From the NCBI RefSeq assembly GCF_963678635.1, contig NC_087063.1, forward strand, positions 80,523,574 to 80,587,573: a stretch of 64,000 nucleotides of DNA, written 5' to 3'. This DNA is from Symsagittifera roscoffensis (lineage: Eukaryota; Xenacoelomorpha; Acoela; Convolutidae). A program made the position numbers and the translations under genes. Each line of letters begins with the position of its first letter. Position 1 is the first letter of the stretch. Under the pieces are notes generated by a model, which saw nothing but the letters and a program-made list of their open reading frames with translations, did not search any database and was not told the origin of the DNA. This document shows, in pieces, positions 56,105 to 64,000 of the stretch.

Positions 56105-56774
56105 ATACTTTCGAAAATGAAAGGTTTAAATTTGGCTCTTTTCCAGTTTCCCACCCTCTCGTAAAACTACAAAATTGAGCTGTCCAAAAAAAGTTCACAC
56201 GGCTTTTTGCATGAAAGAAGTACTTGAAAACTTGTTCACTTGTTCACGTTGACACGTTTTAATGCAATTTATAACAAAAACATTAGTTTTTAATGGACAT
56301 TCATATTCGAATTTCAGATAAATATTAACGGTGGGACTGCAAAAAAGCTTTCAATTTTTATCGATAAAAGATAATAAAGATTTGGGTATAATTATTCCTT
56401 GTGATTGTGTTCTTCCTTAATTTGACGCGGTAAAATATCTAAAAGTTTAAGATTTGTGACCGGGTTCCAGGGCTTTTTTACGTTCCCACACTCTTTGGGT
56501 TTAACAAAATTGGCAGGATGAACAAACTAAAAATTGTGAACACAATTTTAAATCATGCCTAACATCGTAACTTTACGTGTTTAGCCTTATTTCCACGTAG
56601 CAAAAAGACGAAAACAGAAAGTGGACGAAGCTGTAATTTAGCAGATTCCAGTGGCCTTAACACCAAAGTGAGCGCCTATCCGTTGCACAGTTTGACATCG
56701 TAATGATCATAACACGCAAGACAACTGCAAAAATTGAAAACTTGAAATGTGGAGTGGGGGGTGGTTAGAAGGGA

Positions 56775-57023
56775 GTGGAAAAAAGCCAGCGTTTTTGCAG
56801 CCTTATCTACTTTACAGCCGTGGTGCATGAAATTTTTATCAATTCGCAAACGAAGTTAAAGCTACAAACAAGTAGCGGAGAAGACGGGAACGGACTTTAT
56901 TACTCCGCTAAATATTCCGTTTGCCAGTTTTTGTTACAACCGGTCCATGGGAACAGAAATATCACTTATAACAACTCGCAGTTGGGGAAGGGCTCATTTG
57001 TTCAGTATACCTCTCATCGATAA
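56775..57023 (+). other. Conserved plus frame in duplication unit 2 (uncertain)
   Basis: 82 codons, MEKSQRFCSLIYFTAVVHE to SFVQYTSHR, equivalent to 54642-54893. Survival of the frame in both units is weak evidence because the duplication is fairly young. Confidence 0.25.
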
Positions 57024-57217
57024 GTCTCGCGTTTACCTGTTACCTTCTAGTTGAAAGTAATGTAATTTTCAAAGAAAGCACTGTGAATATCGTTTAGCTG
57101 TAACCGTTTGAATTATAGGATTGTGAAATTGAAATGTTTGTCCTATGGGAGGGTAAAGTGGACAAGAGACGGAACTTTGCTCAAAGGCACCCAAATATGA
57201 TAATAGGAACAACTAAC

Positions 57218-57443
57218 CTTTCTGAGGGCAGTGATCCGGGATGGTACTTCGAGTCACATTTGTCAAAACTCCCGCTTTCACCTCGCAGTTCGAGTAGTCT
57301 AACAGCCAGTATTGAATTCCGATAGCTCTGTTTTCCAAGCGGCACGGATCCCGACTGAAGGCTAAAGGATCTTCGTCATAAGCTTTTAATCCAGCTATGA
57401 CGCTAAGATCTGGATAACAGACCAGCAGCCACAGAATGAGCAT
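57218..57443 (-). pseudogene. Secreted-protein first exon, frameshifted (paralogue C)
   Basis: Same exon as 55088-55314 (MLILWLLVCYPDLSVIAG, DPCRLENR, NCEVKAGVLT) and the same donor. One T is missing in the run near 57260 (CATTTG against CATTTTG), so the frame is lost just before the third conserved cysteine. Length is 226 nt instead of 227. Confidence 0.65.
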
Positions 57444-57783
57444 ATTTGATTCCTTGGTTTGGGAAAAACTGACTTTTTTTAAATATTGTTTAGTTAGCAG
57501 GTTAGGCAGGGAAAAACCAAAATGATTTTTTGGTCTTTCATTTTTTTCCCGAGAAGTTTCACATTCAAAATCACGGCTCTTTACCAGCTCCCCTCTCTTT
57601 TTGAACAGCTTATTTATAATAATGCAATGAAACTTGGCATGGTGAAAAACTGACAGCTGTGATCAGATTTGTGATTCATACTTTATACCATAACGCTTTT
57701 AGCTATAGTAACTCGTAAAACAAGCCCAAAATTCGATACGTTGAAAGTTGGAGGAAACTGGTGAGAGCCAAGTTCACTCATAC

Positions 57784-58174
57784 TAGAACCAGTTCTAAAC
57801 TAAATTTTATAAACCAATTAAATTTTTGATAACATTAGCAACTAATCAATCATATTCCATCTCTAACATTGACACTTATTTGAAAAGCTGAAACTACATG
57901 AAGTTTCAGCACCAGATCAATTTGAATAAATTTTTGAATACATTTGTTCTCCTTCTGGATAAACTCCAAGAACTAACTCGCGAAAACCAGTATACACTAG
58001 ATCTTTTGAGACTAGGAGATATAAGAGTAATACTAAGATCAGTTTTAGACTAGGAATTTGCACGAATCTATCCGGCCGAAAATAAGATGACGAACAGACG
58101 AAAACAACCTGACGAACAGATGGTGTACTTTACCTGAAATTACTCTATGAGTACAGGCCTAAAGTCATTACTCA
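57784..58174 (+). repeat. Solo LTR 2 (391 bp)
   Basis: Equivalent to solo LTR 1, with the same TAGAACC start, ACTCA end and ATAC flanks (57780-57783, 58175-58178). It was copied with the 2-kb segment rather than inserted again. Hairpin at 57887-57910 with one broken pair. Confidence 0.8.
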
Positions 58175-58450
58175 ATACTTTCGACTATAAAAGTTTTAGT
58201 GTTGGCTCTTTTCCAGTTTCCGACCATCTCGCAAAATTACAAAAATTGTTCATACGGCTTTTTGCATGAAAGAAGTATTTGAAAACTTGTTCATCTGTTC
58301 ACGTTGACACGTTCCAAAGCAATTTCTAACAAAAAAATTAGTTTTTAATGGACATTCATTTCGAATTTCAGATAAAAATTAAAGGGGGGATTGAAAAATT
58401 CCTTCAATTTTTACCGATAAAAGATAATAAAGATCTAGGTATAATTATTC

Positions 58451-60527
58451 TTTGAACTTTTTTGAAGTTTGCTGAGATTTTTCAGGGGCTCAGACTGTGC
58501 CATTCGACAAGAAAGCAGTTGATATTATTCAACAAAAACCCCAGTACAATGCATTCAAAAAGACGATAAGTAACGCTATTTGAAAAAAAATAAGGATTAT
58601 TATTTCGAGATCACGAATATTTTTGTTAGTTTCTATTTTCGATGACAAAAAATGTTTTCTTCAAAACTGAAAATGCGCGAAAATCTGAACAACAATTTTT
58701 TCTCTGAAAACAAGACAGCAGACATTGAGAAACAACGATGCCAACGTAAACATTAAACAATGGACATTGGAAAAAAGCCTTAATAGTTGTAACAATTTTA
58801 CAGTTACAACGGTTACTGGTTATATTCCAACGATCAGGAAGCCTCCTGGTGGTGATATTTTCAGCTGTACAAAAACAAAAATAATACATGAATTGAATAA
58901 AAATAGCGTATCAACATATTTTTAGAAGTGAAATTGTGGTCGGGGATACTGAGAACCAGCCATGAGCTCAGTACATTACAAGCCATTTAATTTATTTTTT
59001 TGCGGCTCGACTGATAGCTTTATAGCAAAATCGGTTTTGTCGGCCCAATGTTACGAGAACCACACTAAACTGGCTATGGTGTAGACGGTTAAAAGCACGT
59101 AAAGCTCTTTTTAGACGCATACACCAGCAAATAACGTATTCCGAAGGGTGGGGTTGTCAAAATAGTACATCACCGAGAAAAAAAAACTCAAAAAACCAAT
59201 AACAGTAAGTAAAACATATTTTCATTGGAGAACACGTTCCCAGACGATTTGCGATCCGACTTTCCTGTTTGTTTTTGTTAGATATTTTTAATTGAATCAA
59301 AGCTGATGTTTACTAACAACATGTAATGTTTTCGCTTGTATCTGTACTGTAGCGTGAGCTTTTAGGCACCTTAAGGCTATTTTTATATCAATCCGGAAGG
59401 GTCAGATGATTGAAGAAGAAGACCAATCCAGCAGTGCAAGGAGCAACAGGAAGGGTCACATGGACAACAACAATCGACTGTTGGGTGTGGCTAAACGATT
59501 TTGTATCTTTTTCGGTGCATGAAAATCGCTATCGATTTATGGGGGGCACGAAAGGACTGACCCTTTACCAGGTTGCTAATTTCCGAGTTAAGGAGATACA
59601 CAAACTCGGATTTTGAATGGATCCAGCGGGGCACAATATTATCAGCATTACTACTTATACTATCAGTATTTATAATCCTGTTTCTTTTTCAATTTCCATC
59701 AAACAGACCATTTACCTACAGAGTTTTAGGTCAAACTTTAACAAATTGACTCGCCCACCAGGAAACGCTTTTTTTTAGTTATCCTCATATTTCTCAAATC
59801 AATGAAAAGCACAAAAACAGTAAGTTACATTGTAATTCAGTTAATATAGCTTAAAAAACAGTTGAAAAAATATTCCGAGCATCGTTAGAAGAAACCAAGT
59901 TTTGCGATCCGGTTTTTCAAGTTTTGGAGAAACGAAACCTTGCAAGGAAGAAAGTTTTTTTTGGTTTATTTTGTAGCTAAGGCAAGAAAAACTGTTGTTT
60001 GGTGAATATACACTAGTGAATAGACAAGATTTAGAACCCGTTCACCGGTACCTTTCCGGGTCTTACAGAAATGGTAATTATTGAGTTTGATTTAGTGGAT
60101 TCACCAATCAGAAGGGGTCGAATTTTTGTTGTTTATCTAATACATCTTTGCCGAAACACCTTTCAATTTTTTTCGCTGTTGCAATATATTCGGTTTGCGT
60201 ACTTTGAGGAAACAATGAGGAGGCCGACGAGAACAGCGCATCGACTCTCAACACGTGGAGATTCGAGAAAGAGTGAGCTAAACTGATCATCGCACCAACC
60301 GTTATGAGGGGAAGATTTTTTCAGGAAGCTGCAATAATCCTCCGGGCGTCAGAGCAGAGTTCATAGAGAGAGGAAGATTGTTGACAAAAGGTTTCTGTAA
60401 TGCACAAAGGGCCCGTTCCAAACTCTCTACCAAGGAGGTTGATGTTGTTCAACAGGAGCCTTCGGGACCAAAGACAAGTGTCAAATAAGGAGGAGGAGAT
60501 CAGGGGAAGGATCAAAGAGACGAACTG
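58451..60527. other. No supported gene
   Basis: AT-rich until about 59.4 kb, then more balanced. A 68-codon plus frame (59410-59616) ending NFRVKEIHKLGF and another at 60071-60286 are possible relics of the coding-like region that follows, without recognised domains. Confidence 0.35.
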
Positions 60528-61036
60528 ATGGATCAAGTTCCCAGTCGAACTGGAAACAACGACGATTACAACGCCTCATTGGGTGGAGCTTCAAGTCTGA
60601 ATTTTACTTTTCTCGATGAAGAAGTCGAAGCGGAGACAGTGGTTGAAACGACAGAGCCAGTGGAGGACAGATCTTCCACGCTAGAAGTTTCTTCAGCTTT
60701 TATAAAAGCAAATCATAAAATGCCGGCGAGCAGCTCTTCTGGTAAACTCGAAACAGCAACGAAGAAACTATTGACTGAATCGCCCGCCGAAGGAAAATAG
60801 AAATTGCAGCCCGAGAAATTTTCCTCGGAATCCTACCTGAAGAGGAGTGGAAAGGGTACGGTCGCGATAATGAGAACAGGACTGGCTGTAGATTGATCCG
60901 AGTAGCTTTCATGGAAGTGTTCTGGTCGGTAGAACATTACTACGGGATTCAATCAGAGATGAAAACAGGTCTCAATAGACCACCGGTGCAGGAACATCTC
61001 GAGAAATTGGATGAATACGAAAGGGGGAATGAGTGA
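60528..61036 (+). pseudogene. Coding relic, part 1, unknown protein
   Basis: Frame one (60528-60800) encodes an acidic, Ser/Thr-rich segment: MDQVPSRTGNNDDYNASLGG, DEEVEAETVVETTEPVEDRS. Near the TAG at 60798 the coding signal moves to another frame and continues for about 80 codons to 61036: AAREIFLGILPEEEWKGYGR, LIRVAFMEVFWSVEHYYGIQ, HLEKLDEYERGNE. G+C is higher than the window average. One frameshift breaks it. It may be the first ORF of a decayed mobile element or an old gene. Confidence 0.45.
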
Positions 61037-61330
61037 ATTATTCGTTGATTCCGCTAATGATGAGCGTGACACGATTTCCCTGATCAAGCAGACACGTCAA
61101 GAAAAAAATGATGAAGTAGTGTGTCTGTCCAGGACGCGAAGAAGGAAAAGCGCTCGGAACTGGTAATTGAGAAGATCAACAACATGAAAATGAATTTGTG
61201 CAGCAAAGTCATCGAAAAATTCTGGAAAGACAAAAAAAGATCCCGCAATTCCAGCGAAGACTGCTAAACTAGCACAAAAAAAGCGTTCAAGATGCTGATG
61301 ACATAGAACAAGACGATGACAGAACGCATA

Positions 61331-61817
61331 TCTTCTCGAAAAGGACGGACTTATCGATGGTACCACCTATTCTTTTGGCTGGACTAAGATCGGCCAGTTC
61401 AAAAAAAAGAAGAGTGACCGCATTCACACAGGAGTCACGTTAGAAATGGACATTCTGAATCAGTGTGGCGAAAGTACCCTCAACATTTTCAAGCCCTCAA
61501 ATAAGAACCATTGAAAGGAAACCGTGGTAGGACATCTAACTCCGGTAGAACATAACCAATTGACAGTATCGGAGACAGTCACATTAGATGAGTACGCCGG
61601 TGGATATATCGAGATGATGGAATTCAAAAACTCAGCCAGGGGACAACTAACAGCTCTGGGTAATAAAAATGCCATGGAGTGTAATCTGGATGGCATTATC
61701 AAGGATATGGCGATAAAGCAGAAAGCTTATGGAACACTGGCTTCCTCAGAAATGTATTTAGAAACAGTGGATCATGCCGTTAACTTACCTCGAAGATCAG
61801 TATTCTTACATCACTAA
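61331..61817 (+). pseudogene. Coding relic, part 2, unknown protein
   Basis: One frame carries DGTTYSFGWTKIGQFKKKKS, HTGVTLEMDILNQCGEST and, after a single TGA near 61512, VVGHLTPVEHNQLTVSETVT, GGYIEMMEFKNSARGQL and a tail to 61817. A 160-codon stretch with one stop and ordinary composition strongly suggests former coding. Family not recognised. It probably continues part 1. Confidence 0.4.
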
Positions 61818-61932
61818 GAGAAAGGATTATGGAAAATCTCGAAAGTTCATGCTCTGATAGCTGTGACGTATGCAAGGACTGAGTTGCAGCTCAGTCTCAA
61901 ACGGTGCTAGGCGGGATTGACCACGGAAGATT

Positions 61933-62265
61933 ATGATTCAGAACAAAGAAGAGATCAAAAGACGAAAAAGGTTCTTAATGATGCATCTAAGAGACTTATT
62001 GATGAACAAGGGTGCAGCAAAACGAACGCTACTATTACAAGCACTCGTGGACACATCAAAGCAAACCGCTGAAAGTGAATATGAAAAAACCAGTGGAATT
62101 GGAACCTATGAGGAGGATCGAAATCAGAAGATTCTCCAACAAAGAGCTCAGGCTATCGAAAGAATCCATGGGAACACTTGTGAAGTCTGGTTATTGTGGA
62201 ACCTTGTCGATCGATCGGAAAAAGTCGCTCCATTATGTGTCGTGAATGGTCGAAATGGCTTATAA
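61933..62265 (+). pseudogene. Coding relic, part 3, unknown protein
   Basis: Two overlapping plus frames are open: one Lys/Arg/Glu-rich (61933-62265) and one (62012-62245) with EIRRFSNKELRLSKESMGTL and VKSGYCGTLSIDRKKSLHYV. The second looks more like globular protein. Presumably the 3' continuation of parts 1-2. Confidence 0.3.
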
Positions 62266-64000
62266 CCCTTTCATCAATTAAGATATAAGCAATTACTATT
62301 TCGATTATAAGCGAGCAGTATTACTAAGAGTTTAGTTTTTCCAGAATATCTGCAATAAGAAAGGTTGCAAACATCACGTCAAACTTGTATTGGACTTGTA
62401 TTGGATGAAAATGTGACTGCAGCTTCGAAACCGAAATGTGACAATTAAGTTGGGTTTGAATACAGTTCTCGGAGGAACTGTTGAGAACAAATCTAATGGT
62501 TATAAGTGAAAAAAAATCCATCATGGTGTCAAGTCCCAGGCTGAACGTTGACATGATTTTGCGAGCAACAAAATATGTCAAAGAGAATTGAATGCTGATT
62601 GTATTTTGCGCAACCTGAACACCATACACAATCTGATGACAGCAGCCTTTGGAGCAGTTGAGAGAAGACTGTAGAATTGCCTGGCTGGTAACCGGAAGAC
62701 TGGGTGAAACCTGGTATGTGTCTGGCAAAAACCTGCAGCTTGGACTTCATATATGTGAAGGTCTCAACTACGTGGAGACACTCGTGAAACAGCTTTGAAA
62801 AATATGATATTGTTCGAGAACCTAGCGATGAAAAAGAAGACGAAAACAAAGTTAATTCCAGTCTGTCAAGAAGGACTGAAGTGAATCTAAGGACCAAACT
62901 AAAATTCTACAGCAGGATTAATTCTCTGAATCTTTAGACTGAACCTGGAACAAAATTATTAAATTAGATGATCACAGCCATCATTGAAGAAAATTTTCTG
63001 GTAGTTTTAGTAACCGAACAGAACCATCTTGGAAGATGGAGAGAAGCGGTGGAAGTGAAACTGAAATTTAGTAAAAGTGAAGCGTATCGAAGACCTTCTG
63101 GGATCAAATATAGCTCCCATGTGCAAAAGATTTGCCAGAGTGTCAGAAAAAACTTACAAATTGCTCTGTAAGATATTTGCCGCTGTTACTAAGAGAAGTA
63201 AGGACGAACCTGATCCGATACTGGAAAGAAGTTCATGGGATTTTAAGCGATTTTGAGAGACAGAAGCAGAGATGATCACAAGCCACAGATTATGATGCAG
63301 TAGACGGAACTGAAGAAATCGATCGGATAAGGCTGGAAGCGTCGGGACATCTAAACTGGAGGAGTATCATGCTGACGCATGATGACTCCCCCCATGCTAC
63401 TGTATGTTACATACATTGTGGTACCCTGCGCGTAGTAATCTGGGACTCTGGAGAGCTGCTCTCCGTGTGTTTATCAGACTCATCCCAACCAGGAACAAAA
63501 AAAAAGTCGGAATAACGATTAGATGGCTGAAAGCTCATGTCAGAGAAAGCGCCTAGCAAAGAACAACTGGAAGAACTCAACTGTCTGAAGAATTTAAATT
63601 TTTTTCAAGACAAGGTGTAAGCTCATGAGTTTTCCAATGGAAGTAAAGAAAATAACTGCCAGAACGGAACTAAAGCCATATTTCAAAACCAACATGACTG
63701 CTTGGTTGTACGAGTATGCTGAATACGTGCTTTAAAGCATAGCAAAATGTACAGTCCGTTACAGCTGGACATGGGATCAGAAGTTTTCAAGCAATCTTTC
63801 ATGACACATTGGAATTCAGTGCCAACCTCAGTGGAGAGGTCACTGAAAACTATCGATTATAAAGGCAGACAGAAGAAGTGCGGAAAGAAAATTGACGATG
63901 AGCCTTCACAAAAACAACTGCAGGAATAGTGTAACTATTCTAAATCCTCTACCTTGATGTAAACAGCGTTTGAAAAAACAAAAGTAATGGAGCTCTGCCT
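62266..64000 (+). other. Coding-like, purine-rich remnant, nothing assigned
   Basis: Short plus frames (62968-63171, 63747-63929) and minus frames (62324-62728, 62529-62897) overlap and show no clear strand preference. Composition resembles 60.5-62.3 kb, so this is probably the same decayed unit reaching the window end. Confidence 0.3.
63361..63464. other. Three hairpins in about 100 bp
   Basis: 63361-63389 (GGAGTATCATGC pairing with GCATGATGACTCC, one bulge), 63401-63415 (TGTATGT / ACATACA, perfect) and 63450-63464 (GGAGAGC / GCTCTCC, perfect). They could be a structured RNA or a transposon end. Confidence 0.45.

Larger units (their letters stand above)
54356..58450. repeat. 2-kb tandem segmental duplication (two units)
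   Basis: Unit 1 about 54356-56400, unit 2 about 56401-58450. Shared landmarks in order: GTGTTCTTCCTTA, GGGTTCCAGGGCTTTTTTAC, TAGCCTTATTTCCAC, an 80-codon plus frame, the minus-strand secreted exon, GGCTCTTT-type motifs, a solo LTR with ATAC duplication, and the TTCACGTTGACACGTT module. Unit 2 has an extra stretch of about 100 bp near 56620-56720. Identity is roughly 90% by eye. Confidence 0.9.

Overview
The window looks like about 64 kb of animal (probably invertebrate) nuclear DNA. It is strongly A+T-rich, has long stretches without genes, isolated exon-like islands bounded by GT/AG sites, several families of terminal-inverted-repeat (TIR) elements, a 450-bp CAA microsatellite, and a 200-base run of N (52799-52998). 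Nothing resembles a bacterial operon. I cannot name the species. Most recognisable content is mobile DNA in different stages of decay.

Region by region. 1-19 kb is a patchwork of small non-autonomous DNA transposons, diverged copies of an interspersed family rich in TCATACAATT-type palindromes, a recent 492-bp tandem duplication, simple repeats and a few exon candidates (4421-4647 minus, 7802-8102 plus, 13165-13279 plus, 15533-16240 plus). 20.2-23.3 kb is a broken reverse-transcriptase gene of a LINE-like family, with all three catalytic motifs still visible but several frameshifts and stops. Next to it, 23.3-26.5 kb is the 5' part (LTR, primer-binding site, leader, gag-like region) of an LTR retroelement on the minus strand. 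27-33 kb holds minus-strand exon candidates and a complete 392-bp MITE with an 8-bp target duplication (32763-33154).

33532-50921 is a 17.4-kb LTR retroelement of Ty3/gypsy type flanked by a 4-bp target duplication (TTCT). Its order is LTR, primer-binding site, long leader, gag, protease, reverse transcriptase, a short integrase-like remnant, an envelope-like gene, an unassigned 3' gene, three 1.2-kb tandem repeats each carrying a 108-codon ORF, a tRNA-like pol III sequence, and the 3' LTR. It is old: the LTRs differ at about two dozen positions, and gag, pol and env are cut by stops and frameshifts. RNase H and most of integrase are not recognisable.

51.3-52.7 kb holds minus-strand exons of an unrecognised gene, apparently with a very short intron. 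53.0-53.9 kb is a TIR-family copy. 54.4-58.45 kb is a 2-kb segment present twice in tandem. Each copy carries a first exon encoding a signal-peptide-like start with conserved cysteines, plus a solo LTR with its own target duplication (ATAC). A third, more distant paralogue of the exon lies at 4.4 kb. 60-64 kb is a more G+C-rich, purine-rich coding relic that I do not recognise, followed by three short hairpins in about 100 bp.

How it fits together: the window is mainly a record of insertions. The LTR family appears four times (full element, inverted 5' fragment, two solo LTRs) and shares an LTR hairpin preserved through base-pair changes. The host-like part with the clearest gene-family signal is the three-copy secreted exon. 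Calls rest on reading the sequence and memory of protein families; no database search was done.
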